Source: Dryocosmus kuriphilus
Taxonomy: Eukaryota; Arthropoda; Insecta; Hymenoptera; Cynipidae
Direction of reading: 5' to 3'
Length of the DNA stretch: 64,000 nt
Assembly: GCA_038277395.1 (NCBI GenBank)
Contig: CM076195.1
Location: forward strand, 53,887,551-53,951,550
This document shows, one piece after another, positions 11,810-23,640 of this stretch. The position numbers and the translations under genes were made by a program. The notes below the pieces were generated by a model, which was given only the letters and a program-made list of their open reading frames with translations, was not told the origin of the DNA and did not search any database. Position 1 is the first letter of the stretch. Each line of letters opens with the position of its first letter.

Positions 11810-12680
11810 GGATAAAAAAGCAGCAGGTGTAATAAGACAGACATGGAGAGGAGAATAGGAAAAAGAGGGTTTAAAAATTGAGTTCTAGAGCTGGAAAGAG
11901 GACACTGATGTTTGAAGAGAATCTAAGAGAGGGAAGAAGAGGGTATTTGGCAAGGGAGTGCTTGAGGGAGATAGAGGGAAGGAGAGGGAGGGCGATAGAA
12001 ATAACGAGATGGGAAAAAGAAAGAAAGAAGTTTTTAGGGGATAGAGGTATCGGAGATGGACATGGAGTAAAGTACGAAGAACTGGAAGAAAGAGACAGGG
12101 AAAAACAATTAATAGAAAGATGAGGGTTGACTGAAGATTCAAAATATAATAAGTGGTATAAATTGATAAAAATGGAAGGTTTACCAAAGTATTTAGAAAA
12201 GGGATCGACGGAGGGGAGATGGACAAGAATAGCAAGATTTAGATTGGGAAATGAAGTAAGGGAAGGGTTGTATTGGGAAAAGCAGCACAATAGAAAGTGC
12301 AGAATATGCCAGTGGGAAGAGGAAACTTGGGAGCATATTTGTGATAGATATATATAAGAGGGATGGATGTATAAGAGGAATGGAAGAGAAAGGAATTTGC
12401 AAGAGAATGTGGAAAAGATCTTAGGGGAGGAAGGATTGGGGGAAGAATGGATGAGGGGTTTAGAAGAAGACAACTAGATCATTCGCGCGTTAGTGTTAGT
12501 TTTGGTTTTAATTGGCGCAAGAATATAAAATAGTGGTAAAAGTATAGATATAAGGATTAAGAATGTTATTTGTAAATAGGTGAAAATAATAATTTTAAGT
12601 AAGAATTGTGTAATGTTGTAAGAAACGAAAGCCATGCAAACCCTGAGGGGAATATTATTAAATAAAGAAGAACTTAAAGT
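11810..12680 (+). mobile_element. 5'-truncated LINE, C-terminal ORF2 end and 3' UTR
   Basis: Open stretches at 11878-12123 and 12127-12474 give a highly charged, Glu/Arg-rich tail ending in a Cys/His motif (CRICQWEEETWEHIC, about 12298) and an EEWMRGLEEDN terminus. This is typical of the C-terminal end of ant-type non-LTR retrotransposons. A 3' UTR follows, with AATAAA at about 12660. A TGA near 12121 breaks the frame. Reverse transcriptase and endonuclease are absent, which fits a 5'-truncated insertion that landed at the end of PolB copy A. Confidence 0.65.
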
Positions 12681-13239
12681 CATTTAAAAATCACAGACAA
12701 GACCAAATTGTAATCCTTAACCCGATTTTAGGTTAATGTTTACCTGCAAAAAAATACCTTCATTTGTGTAAAGTTTACCTACACCATTGCGTATTTGGGT
12801 ATGTTCATCATATCAACTAAATTGTATCTTCTTTTGTTTCGACCCAACTTTACCCACTTGAATATTACATGCAAAACTCTTTACCCTTTACTTTTTATGA
12901 GATTATGCTATTAAAGTTCTTCAATTAATAAATAAAACATCTGAAAATACACCTAATTTTTATCAATACACTTTAATTATATTGTTCCAGAAGATATAAT
13001 AAATGAAGAATGTATGGAAAAACAGGACAATATGCTCAAAATTGCAGTGTACTGCATCACCTGCGAGAAGGAATCTTCGAAAGCTCAAAGGTGTTCTGTC
13101 TGTGAAACAAAATTAAATGTAATGTGTGCTGCATAAATAGAAAAGATCATCGTAGAGCGCGAAAAAACTCGATTGGGATTGATTAAACAGGCAGACAAAA
13201 TCATGTCTCTGTCAAATTCAAAGCTTCCACCTGTTAAAT
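12681..13239. other. AT-rich spacer with a short Cys-rich open frame
   Basis: A 40-residue frame at 13014-13136 (+) has two CxxC pairs (CITC, CSVC) and a further Cys, preceded by an acceptor-like TTGTTCCAG at about 12990. It could be the zinc tail of a decayed transposase, for example piggyBac-like, but it is too short to assign. Nothing else is recognised. Confidence 0.3.
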
Positions 13240-15055
13240 TTTTTTTTTAGGAAGGGAGGTGGAAATGTGTTACTGCACGGCGTGTGGGGCTTCCCTATTA
13301 GGTATTTCCACGCCCGACGCACCAGGGATCGCACAAGTGAGATACACAGTGAGGAGGAAGGGGAGTTAACAGATTAGGCCTACCCACTAAAACCACCTCC
13401 CTTTTCTTCCTGGCATTAATCCACCCTGGACCGCTTTCGCAGTACTTCAGCGGGTGCCGTTTTCTACGCTACCATCAGCGTCTCCGTCTACTTTAATTCC
13501 TACCTATGGCTTTCTTCTGGCTGTTATGGGCGGGTGGGGAGTTACCAAATTCTGGCACTCCACTGTCTTGTGGCCCTCCTGGAAGCATCGCCAGCAGCAT
13601 TTCCTGCGATCTTCTACCGCACACTCTCGGGCAACATGCCGCAGAGTGTGGCAACTGCAGCATCGGATTTCGGCGCTATGCGACTTCAGGTGTCAATTCA
13701 GCCACTCGATCTTCAGCCGGGCAGCCTTCTTCAGCTTGCCAGCAACGACAGCATCCAGCTCAATGAATGCTAGGATGCAAACTCTGCTGCTCCTCTTGGT
13801 GCGGTTCACCCTGTGTGGAGAGCCAAACTGGTCTCCCAGGTCCATCTTCACAGTGTCTTCAACATCCGCAATCTCCGTAGTCTCGACTAGATCGTAGACC
13901 ACGTTCTGAACCCTTGGAATGAAGTTTCGTACACTCCCGTCTTGTCCAATGGCATTTGAGATAGCCTCACAGAAGTGCCGCCTTTCCTTCGCCTTGGCAC
14001 CCTCCTCAATGAGGACGTCCACCATCCTTGGCTGCCTGATCGTCTTGACCGTGAAGCTATGATCTTCAGGCTTGACTTTCCTCTGGATGTCGTTCAGGAC
14101 ATTCGTATACTTCTTTCCTGGGGCTGGCGTGATGTTCACGGCCTGTTGGAGGATTCTTCTTTTCTTCTTCTTGGGAATGTTCCGTCTCTCTGCAGGAATA
14201 TTGCTCCTGGATGGCGTATTGTCCTCCTAAACCTTCTTCTCCTCTTTCTTCGCTCTTCTCCTTAGGAATGTTGGCCCTTCATGGGTGCTGGTCTTCCTCA
14301 ACGCTGGGGTCTCAACTTCAGATACGCTCGGTGGGCTCAGAGTCAGTTCCCTGTCCTTCTTCCGTCTATCGATCACAAACTCCGGAGTTTTATGTTATTC
14401 TGTCTCTGTGGAGACAGATGCCGTTCTATCTTTTAAAGTGGAGCTCAAAAGATACTTCTCTCTGCGCTCCCTACCTGTTTTTTTACTTGAGCACCCTATT
14501 TATACTCTCCATATAGACCTCCATGACAACATTAAGGCTTCTAAACGTGTACCCCAGTGAGTGCATTGCCTGTTGTGCTATCTTCACTTCATAAAACAGC
14601 TCCGGATCTGTGTCATCCTTTGACTTGCAGATCTGCATCATCTTTTTTAGGCACTCGCGTACCTTTCTGTGGCCCTTCTTCATCTTCTCCTGAAATTCTC
14701 GGATTATTCTCTTTATCTCAGCAGCTTCCAACTTAAACAGAGTGCTTTTTTCCACTGCATCGTAGCTGTTTCTGAGATCCAGCTCCTCTTCGACGTGAGT
14801 CTCCTTACACCCCTGATGAAATGCCATGTTAAAAGTCCCACCAGCGCATTGTGCGTGGATGGGCGGGCCGAAATATTTGTGAACGAGAATATCCTCGGAC
14901 CTAAGTCCTAGATCATCGCCAGAAGGGGCTTGCTCCAGATGCCCGATCGCAGCTTACAACTCGGCAGAGCAAGCTGACAGCAGCTCCTGCACCATACCGG
15001 CGAAAAGACCAGACATGCTTCTGACCATTCTGAGTGGGCTCCACCGTCACCAATT
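13240..15055 (-). pseudogene. LINE ORF1 (gag-like) remnant
   Basis: The minus strand carries a Glu/Lys-rich coiled-coil segment (14827-14483) and a gag-like block (14139-13693) with VKTIRQPRMVDVLIEEGAKA and an EWLN ending. Beyond this, broken frames contain RVRLRRKPDA-type residues that normally precede the zinc knuckles of R1-like gag proteins; the knuckles themselves are not readable. No reverse transcriptase is present. On the left the element ends in a short A-run (read on the minus strand) next to 13240, consistent with a 3' tail, so this is an internally deleted copy. Confidence 0.55.
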
Positions 15056-16189
15056 GTGTGTTTATTTAGCGAGGCCTATTTTATTTCAGCCCTACCCTCT
15101 GTTTCCAGCGAGCATTCCCCTATCCGTCACCTCGGGATACGCCGAGTAAGGAAGTTTCATCTCACCTCTACCGCCGACGACGGCGGTGACACTTGGGCCT
15201 GTTGAAAAAGGATCGAGTGTCGTCAGAGTTGCGGATGTGGACAAATGACGTTTTGGAGCTCGGAACGTGCTAGCTGTCATATTAAATGACAATTACGATG
15301 GTCTGTATCAGCTAAGTGTACTTCAAAATGTCATTCAAATAGCTCATGTAAAATAAAAATAAAATAACTAATTTAATTTAATAAATAAATTTCAATAAGT
15401 ATATTATGTCAGTTAATAATATTATAATATTAACTCACATCTCGAGTTCATTTCGATATTCAGCAACATATCCAACGAAAGTAAGCATGCATCATACAGC
15501 TCGACGACTGTAAAGGGCAGTAAGTAACCTTTTCGAGAAGGGCAAGGCCAGTTCGGACCCTGGTTGTTTTGAAAAAGGACAGAACGCAATTCTGGCATTT
15601 TGAATAATGCTAGAGCGCATTCTGGTCGTTTATTTTGCTCACTAGTCGTTTTCAAAACAGTCACAACGCGTTCTGATATATCTGCAGCGACCGTAATGCG
15701 TCTTGGCCGTTTATTTCGCTCATTGGCCGTTCTCGATCTTTGAGCCTAACATATACATATAAGTTCGATGAAATTTGTGGGCATCGGATCCGTGCGTAAC
15801 ACGCTTTTATTTTCCTTATTTAACTATATACCCTATGCATAAGATATCCTTCCGTTCTTTAGACATAAGTCACACTCGCACCTCCTCGCAATAACTCGCA
15901 AATCCTAGGAACGCCTCGCGAATCTTTACGACGCCTTTTAACGCTTCGCAACACTTAAACTACATCGCAGCAAATCGCAACGTAACCTTGCTCTGCCTTA
16001 TGTACCACCCATAATCTTTACCACAGCTCCATCTTCGTATGACTTCCAAAACCTCTCAGCCATAGCGATTCCAACATGATGAGCTTAAATTAACAGATCT
16101 AGTATATTTTCTGTCACAATGACATTTGCGAGAATCTCAATATACTTATTTGGCCCGTCAATATTTATATGGAGAAATATTTATTAGGT
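15056..16189. other. No gene recognised; local GC-skewed repeats
   Basis: At 15540-15740 phrases such as GGCCGTTTATTT and GCGYATTCTGG recur loosely. At 15860-15980 the word CTCGCAA or CTTCGCAA is repeated many times. No coding signal I trust. Confidence 0.35.
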
Positions 16190-16350
16190 CTTTGGTTACA
16201 TTCCAAAATAAAAATAGAAACAATAAGTTTAATTAGATGCATTTAATTGAACAAGTTTTCGACACTAATGCGTGTCTTCTTCAGGCATCTAGATTACAAT
16301 AAAATTAATTCACACGAATTCCATACTTAAATATAATCGAAATTTTAAAC
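16190..16350 (-). mobile_element. Penelope-like element (PLE) fragment with hammerhead-like core
   Basis: On the minus strand CCTGAAGAAGACAC (16285-16272) and GTGTCGAAAAC (to 16255) give a CUGANGA core, a 5-bp stem II closed by GCATTA, and a GAAA strand. This is the arrangement of hammerhead ribozymes in PLE terminal repeats. TAGATGC upstream is complementary to GCATCTA downstream and could make an outer stem. The usual GUC cleavage triplet is not present, so it is probably inactive. Confidence 0.5.
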
Positions 16351-16639
16351 AAATGAAGGTTACCTGATGAAACGTATTGACGTAGAGTTTGTATTTTTCG
16401 TAAATTGAGTTAAAATTTGTTTGTCTATAATAAGCTTCAAAGTTATTTTAAAAAAAAAGTCAGAACATCAAATAATGAATAACCAACCATTGGTTGATGT
16501 GAATGGTTGCAGCCCCATAAAAATTGATGGGACTTCAATTAACAATGTCCTTACATTTTTTAAAATAGTTTATTTGATAACGTTTCGGACGACTACGGAA
16601 CATTGAATGACAATTAAAATTTTCTAAGACCGATTTTAG
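16351..16639. other. AT-rich spacer
   Basis: No ORF. A GATAACGTTTCGGACGACTA phrase near 16577 resembles retroelement terminal sequence but lacks a full ribozyme core. Confidence 0.3.
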
Positions 16640-17048
16640 GGCATGAGGTCTAACCGGGGAAGGGAAGAGGATGTGGACGACGAGATTATGGTAAAACACA
16701 ATGAAAGAGGGGGAATGTCGAGGGTATAAACAATATATTTACTTACGAGCAGAGAAACGCTCGCAACCTCAGTTCAGAAAGAATAAAGATCTACTATGAT
16801 TGCACAAAATTGGCACACAGTATAGGCGCGGCAGCGCAGATTATTGGTAGCGACGATATGAGGCCTCAACAATGGGATGGAATGAGTGACCGGCTTAAGA
16901 GCCAAGGACAGACTAAATGAGGCTGACGGTACCGCGGGCGAGCCACGAGTCCTGCAGCCTACTACCCGCTCGGGAATCTTGGTAGATTCCCGGACGGGCT
17001 CGGATACGATCTGCGCCACTCGCCTCGCCTTGTAACGTCCGCGTTACA
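16640..17048 (-). repeat. 3' LTR of gypsy-type element 1 (left boundary approximate)
   Basis: Read on the minus strand, the sequence begins TGTAACGCGGACG at 17048 directly after a purine run, as a 3' LTR should. The far end near 16640 is a guess because I could not find the matching terminus. No second copy was found on the right side of the element, so a 5' LTR is missing or too diverged. Confidence 0.5.
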
Positions 17049-17060
17049 CCGCCCTCCCTC
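17049..17060 (-). other. Polypurine tract of gypsy-type element 1
   Basis: The minus strand reads GAGGGAGGGCGG immediately before the TG of the LTR. This is the plus-strand primer position for LTR retroelements. Confidence 0.5.
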
Positions 17061-17070
17061 AATCGGGGTT

Positions 17071-17292
17071 CGGGCGTATGCCCGGAAAAAACTTATAAAT
17101 TTTTGAGTTCCTTGAGTTCCTTGAGTTCCTTGTTTCCTGCCCCCTGGTTTGGCTGCATATTCGGAGAAAACTTATCAATTTTGGAGTTCCGCAAGCTCCT
17201 TGGTTCCTGATTCCTGTTTCGAGTGCATACCCGGAAAGAGGTGATAAATTTTGGAGTTCCTCGAGTCCCTTGACTCCTGATTCCTGAAACAC
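17071..17292. repeat. Three imperfect tandem units of about 70 bp
   Basis: The motif RTGCATAYYCGGARA, an AAATTTT stretch, then GAGTTCC and TTCCTG recurs near 17072, 17148 and 17220. The array lies between pol and the LTR of gypsy-type element 1. On the minus strand it gives a repetitive open frame that is unlikely to be a real product. Confidence 0.6.
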
Positions 17293-17716
17293 TCCTATAA
17301 AAAAAGAAAATAAAAGTGTCTTTTGAAGTTTTCATAGAGTTCCGTCTTCTGCTGAAGTGTGCCGTTTGTCCTTCCATTTCGATTTAGCAGAGGTGGCATC
17401 TCTTTCTTAATTCCCTCTTTCCGAAGATTGAAATGTTCTGCGTTTTTGTTTGCAGTCTGGAATTTTGGTATGGATTTCTTTATTTTTTTGGAGACTCATT
17501 TTAGAGTTCCTTTTGGAATTACCTTTGTACTTTTATTTTATCGTAAAGCAAAAATTGTTCTCCGTACTAAATCTGTCCTGGAGTTGTCATTCTGTTTCGA
17601 GTTTGGAGTTTGTCAAAATTATATGGAACAATATTCCCTTGCCTGTTGCCAATTTCAATTTTAAAATCATTAACCTTTAACTATGGTGTGAATTACCTTA
17701 ATGCCTGTGACCCTGC

Positions 17717-19834
17717 TTAGTTATGTTCAAATTCTGCAACCTGTACCTTAATACTACTATTATAATTTTCTAATTTTAAATCTTTGATATTGAATTCCAC
17801 AATATTTTTTGCTTTGAGGTTTTTCAATTCATAAATTGTGAGGGAAATTTTTCGCTTAAAAATAGATGGACCTTCGTACTGGTCAAAAAGTTTACCTGAC
17901 ATTTTATCTGCATTATTTGACATTTTTCTTACCCTTTTTAGAACTCTGTCTCCCTTTTTATATTCTATTTCTCTGCTTCTTAGATTATATGTCCACCTGT
18001 CTACGCTTTGAAGTTCTATTTCACTATCCGCTTATAGATTTCTTTTATGGGATTTTAGTGGTTCTAATACGTAGCCCAAATTTAAAAATGAAGGTTTGAA
18101 TTGTGTCGTCGTGTTTTTGCTCTTATTTATCGCAAATTGGAGATCCTCTATGTGTTCGTCCCACGTAGAGTTATCGTTAGCTTGGGGTTATTATTTCGGC
18201 GTTTTTGCGTGTCTCATTCCGATTTTTTCCGTCAATTCGTGCATTGTTTTATTTACAAATTCTGTGTCATTATCCATATGGAGAATCCTCGGTGTTCCCC
18301 AACGTGAAATAACACGCTTATGAATTTCTGACTCTATAGTGGTTTCATTTGCGCTTAATAGGGATAATTTCCACCCATTTTGTGAAAGTATCCACGAAAA
18401 CTAATATGTACTGATTCTTTTCCCTTCTTCGTTGTTGGCAATGGTCCCATGACATCTGCAGTAATCAAGGTTTAATGTTCTTCTAGAATTCGTTTTCCTA
18501 TTAGCCCTATTTTTACCTGGCTACTCGGTTCTTTTCCCTGTCATGCCGTACAGTTTCCGACGTATTTGATTATTTCCGAACACATCCCTGGCCAGAAGTA
18601 GTAATCTGAAATTATCGCATGCGTTTTGTTGGAACCTAAATACCCCGCTTGTGTGCTGTCATGATTTTCTTTTAGAAACTGATTTCGTAATTTTTTCGGT
18701 ACAACGAGTTTTCGTGGGTCAGAGATTGGTAATAGAGTAAATTTGAAAGGATCAGTCTTGTAAGAATGGAGTTAAGAGTCTCGTATTCGCCATTTCTTGT
18801 TTTCTTTCTGTTCCTCTTTGACTTGTCTTAATTTATCGGACTACCAGTCACCTATCTGATCGTCTAAGTCCGCTTTCGGTTTTTCTGTATTACACGATAA
18901 CGCGAACGCGACCATGTTTACTGTTTCTTTCGATCTTGGTAGGGTCCGTAGTGACTTTGAAACTATAACCTTCGAGGGACGGTCTAAATTTTCTAATTGC
19001 CCAAACCGCGACTAAGCACTCTTTTTATGAGGCCATGTATCAAGTTTCCGTGTCCCTGAGGGCTCTACTCGCGTATGCTATCACACAATTTTTTCCCTCT
19101 ATGTTTTGAGTAAGCTCTAAGGAAATTTGCAAATATGCGATTTTTAAATCAATTATTGACATATATTTTGCTGCTCTAAGTTTGTCTAAGATTTCAGTCG
19201 TGACTGGTCTTGGATAAAGGTCTTTTTTCTTTACATTAGTAACTTTACGGAAATCTAAGCAAAATCTGTATTCTCCGCTGGGTTACTTTATCATGACGAT
19301 TGCATTTGACCAATTTGAGTGGGAATGCCTTATTACTCCCTGTTCTAGCATTTTGTCAACTTCCTTAAATGTTTCCTGTTTAATTTTGGGGCATATCTGT
19401 GCCTAATATTCCTACCGAATTTAGTTTTGTGACTAACCTGAAAAGTACAGGTGTAACCTCCCTATCTACTAAAATGGGGATGACTACTTGTCCCATTATT
19501 TCCGCCCTTCCGCCGTTAGCTTCTAACAGGCTATTCGAATCCGGTTTAAAAATATTAAAATTTACTTTTTAATTTCTGCTATCAGTTCCTCTCCCAGGTA
19601 AGAATGAGATGCACCTATGTCTACCAAAATTCTGTGTAAGTTATTTTCGAATTTGGTCATTAAGTGGAAGCGCATTTCCGTCGCTTCATCTTTATCCGAA
19701 TTTAGCGTTTCTGGCGTTTCGGTAATAGGGGCTAATTGATTTTGGCCTAGTACCCGCCCTGGTGGCTTCCCTGATTGTACAAATATTATGGACATTCTCT
19801 TTTGGAATGACCTGGTATTTTGCAATAAAAGCAA
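17717..19834 (-). pseudogene. Ty3/gypsy-type pol (element 1), decayed and internally deleted
   Basis: From right to left: an aspartic protease with RILVDIGASHSYLG (about 19630; Ile replaces the usual Thr of DTGA); the start of reverse transcriptase (CLDFRKV, about 19255; SIIDLKIAYLQISL, about 19150). The sequence then jumps straight to an RNase H-like segment (IAYASRALRDTETYMAS, about 19060). A zinc-binding integrase head (about 18680), integrase core remnants with DTEFVNKT-like sequence (about 18250), and an integrase C-terminal end (GKLFDQYEGP, 17890) follow. The catalytic YxDD block of reverse transcriptase is missing. Many stops break all domains. Confidence 0.7.
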
Positions 19835-20384
19835 TTGGTGTCGCTTGTGTTTTCACTATTGCGCGCGTTTTTCGAATTATTGCCCTGGTTATATTGCCTA
19901 TTCGTATTGCTTTTCGAATTTTGGTTTTTATTCCCGATATTTGATTTTTTGGAATTTTGATTCTGTTGACCTTTATTTTCCCCATACGCATTTTCTGTTT
20001 TTTCTTGTGGGAATTCTATCATCGAGTAGTTCTAGTTTTGGCTATATGTCGATTTCGCCTGTTGAAAGTGGCTCCCCATCTGACTGTAGGGATTGAAATT
20101 TAATCTTGGGTTAGTGTTTGTAAATCTGGATTGGAATCCAGGTGGAAATCTAGGTTTGAAATTGGGCCGCTGGTTTTGTTGGAATTGAGGTTGATGTGGC
20201 AAGGGAGGAAATCCGAATGGTGGGAATGGATCGATTGTTGAATGGCTTTTCTTCCTGATTTTTTATAATTTTTCCCATCGCTATTTGCTCTTTCATCCTC
20301 CTTATTTGAATCCGCGTTACTTTTATCGCCATTTCACTTTGCTCGTTTTTTTCCTTCAACTTAAGTTCTGCAACAGAAATATGA
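19786..20384 (-). pseudogene. Gag 3' part of gypsy-type element 1 (zinc knuckle)
   Basis: A Gln/Asn/Lys-rich basic region ends in a CCHC knuckle (CFYCKIPGHSKREC, about 19830), the nucleic acid-binding end of a retroelement Gag. It overlaps the protease frame. The 5' part of gag lies beyond the LINE insertion, from 25672. Confidence 0.65.
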
Positions 20385-20396
20385 GTCCCCTAATTT
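20385..20396. repeat. Target-site duplication of the LINE (left copy)
   Basis: GTCCCCTAATTT, identical to 25660-25671. These 12 bp flank the LINE and belong to the interrupted gag gene. Confidence 0.75.
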
Positions 20397-23300
20397 ATAT
20401 TAGAATTTATTTAGACAATACTGTCCGTTGCATACAAAAATTATCAATATATATATATAAAGAACATTTATAGGTTACATAGAAAATAGTTACGCATTAA
20501 TTCATTTAAAATACAGAAGACTAATTTCAAGCATTTTTTCAATCATTCTGACAAATTTCTTAATATCAGACATAAAATATTCTTCCAAAACTTCTCGTGA
20601 TCCACTGTCTCCTGAAATTCTTGGAAAAAACTAACTTTAATGTCCTTATACTTTGGGCATTTACATAAAAAATGATGGAATGTATCCACTTCCACGAAGC
20701 CAAAAAGGCACCTATCTAGGTCAGGTAATTTATATCTATCAGAACTTAAATTAATATGCTGCGAGTGTTTGTTAAGAAGGCGTAACTATGCAAAACCTCT
20801 TTTAAAGCCCAGATCTAATCTTTCAGTGAGATAGGGTTGCGCACCAGGGTATAGCTTTAGATGCGGCCAAATTACAAGACTTCTCGATATATTACGGGCT
20901 TCTAAATTTTTCCTTAAAGAGCTCTCTCTAAATTTAGAAATTAAATCTCCCGCCCTCGACAATATCTCCTCTCCTGACGCGCCTTCCCAAATCTCAATCA
21001 TATCGCGGTCAACGAAAAAGTGTTTCAGCTGTGAAAACCAATTGAAGTTAGATCTATCTGGTTTTGAACACGCTATACTCATTAGTTTAGTCAGACACTG
21101 CCCTGGGTACCGCGAATTTTCCATATTATAAATTTTATCAAGCCAGGACAGTGCTCTTTCCAATACTATACATTCTATAGGTAATCCACCTGTTTCTAAA
21201 CGTACAGCGTAATTCGATGTATTCGCAGGCAGTTGCAACAATCTCTTAAAGAAAGCCAGCTGAGTCTTTTCAAGAAGGTCTAGACAGTTCTGTCCCCAAA
21301 CTTGCACCCCGTAAAGAAGAGTACTATTTACTAAACCCTCGAGTAATCTAGAGTAAGTTGAGCACGAATCAGCTTTGATGTTATAAATAATTCTCAACGT
21401 CTCACTTAATGCCGAGTTTTCCGAGCACATCGATTTTCTTGCGGAATCCATAAATGAACCAGAATTCTTGTAAATTGTACCAAGGTATAAATATAGATTC
21501 ACGACTTCGATTTTCTCAATTCCATATTTGAAGAATTTAAATTTTTTGGCAAAGAACTTTCCTCCTTTGGGAAATATCACGATCTTAGTTTTATCTACGT
21601 TGACCTCTAGCTTATTTAACTTACAATATAAGTATAGTGCTTTTAATTTTCTCTTGAGTTCCACTGGTGTGTCAGAAAGCAGCACTAGGTCATCCGCGTA
21701 GGCTAAAATTAAAATTTCCAACGTACTGTTAACGGATATGCCTTTACAACCTTGGTTCAATAAAAATTCCTCCAGATCACTTACCATCTGAGAAAATGTA
21801 TGCGGGCTGAGCGCTTCCCCTTGGGAAACTTTGACAAAGTCGGTTTGCTGATCCCTAGTCCTAATACTAGCGCAGGCGTTTTCGTAAAAATTTCTTAAAA
21901 TGTTAATAGATTTTGTACTTAACCGTTTTTTCGTGTAATTTATTCCACAGTAGTTGGTAAGTAATCGACGGGAGAGCGCTCTTAAAATCGACAAACAATG
22001 CGTAAACCGCCCTTCTAGGGTGACTTAAGTGAATGTGTATTAACGAGTTTAACGTGAAGAGGTTATCAGTACACCCCCTACCTTTTCTAAATCCCGACTG
22101 AAACTCGGGTAATTTTTTATACATTTCCATCCATAATACAAGCCTGCCCGCCAAGATTTGAGTAAAAATTTTTGCGATGCAATTTAGTAGAGTTATTGGC
22201 CTATAGTTATCAGGGTTGCCCGCGTCTTCCTTCTTGAACGGCATAGTAATAGTCAAAACGGCCCAATCCATTGGAACTATTTCTGTATCAAGAATTTTGT
22301 TAAATAGATGCTCTAAATAAATTATCCAATTTTCAGGAAATCTTTTATAAAAACTATAATTACTTTTATCAAAACCCGCTGCCTTAGTGGCTTTAAATTT
22401 TTTTAAGCTCTCCATTATTTCCTCAATCGATAGGCAATTTTTCAAAAGATACCCATAACATGATAAACCGTCAATAATGTCGACGGAGTATTTCTTTTGG
22501 CGTTTCTTGTTAACAATTGACCAGAATTCAGATAAGTTACGTGTAGAAGCCAAGGATTCTATCAGTTTATTTCTGCGAGTCTTTCTTTTATTAATTACAA
22601 GTTTTCTATACGACTTCTGAGAGTCTACATATACATTTTTTCTTTCCCCGTTATAGTCCTTCATGAGTTCATGAAAATTGAAGCCTATTTTCCGTTTTGC
22701 TTCGCGGCAATATTTATCGAACCAAAGCTTGTTATTGTTAATAACACCTGATTCTGTCGGAATACTTCTACACATATCCATACGTTTAGCTACGTCAGTA
22801 TAGTAAAAGTCAGATTGCTATTAAGCGCGGCTAAAACACCCTCCACATTCGCAACCTCATCTCTCCATCTCATGCATTCTTTAAACTCTTCGCTCTTTTT
22901 AATATCAAACATTGGTCTGTTAACTATACACATATCGTTGTAAGACTGCACTTGGCGAGGAGAGATGTCCTTTAAATAGAGAATTGCCGGTACGTGATCA
23001 GACAAAGTAGCAAAAGGCAAAGTTCTAAAATCGTTGACAAGCTGTAAACTATGCACCTATTGTCGACCATAACAAACCAATTACGCTCCTGCCATGGCCC
23101 ATGAATGTAAATTGTGCAGGAGAGTCGAAAGGGGCTCTCCCATTCAGTACGAATAAGCCATTTGTTTCCATAAAATTAACTATCTCTTTACCTCTTGAGT
23201 TTGACGATAAATCCAGTGACGATCTATCTCGAACAAATGTATTTTCCTTAATAAACAAACCTTCATCCATCTGGTTCAAAGACGCAATTCGAGAGTTGTA

Positions 23301-23640
23301 GTTACCTCCCACGAAAAGGGGAAAATTAGCAGAAGACACATTTATTAATTTCAATGCCTGATAAAATTTCTTCAGAAAAGAATCAACACTGTCAAGTGGG
23401 GAAAGATATACTACACGTAACACAAACTTCAAGCTACAGCTTTGCACTTTAACGAATATAAATTCATTTTCACACAACACGAAATTTGCGGAATACCGTC
23501 TTTTATTTAGAGCGATTAAGATACCCCCTTTTGTTCTACTTCCGACTGCGTCCCTTTGTGCCTTGACGTGGAAAAGCTGCTTGGCTATGGTTAGAACCGT
23601 CGAGTAAAAGCCTGGATTTTCCACCCAAGCTTCGTATATA

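Noticed and set aside
11871..12473. Long open frame on the minus strand (200 codons), Ser/Pro/Leu-rich
   Set aside because: Antisense of a purine-rich LINE tail; the plus strand carries the recognisable Cys/His end and 3' UTR.
13454..13897. Plus-strand open frames over the LINE ORF1 remnant
   Set aside because: They mirror the minus-strand gag-like sequence, and three plus frames overlap with no domain.
16560..16620. GATAACGTTTCGGACGACTA segment as a hammerhead
   Set aside because: It has CGAAACGT on the minus strand but no CUGANGA strand at the right distance.
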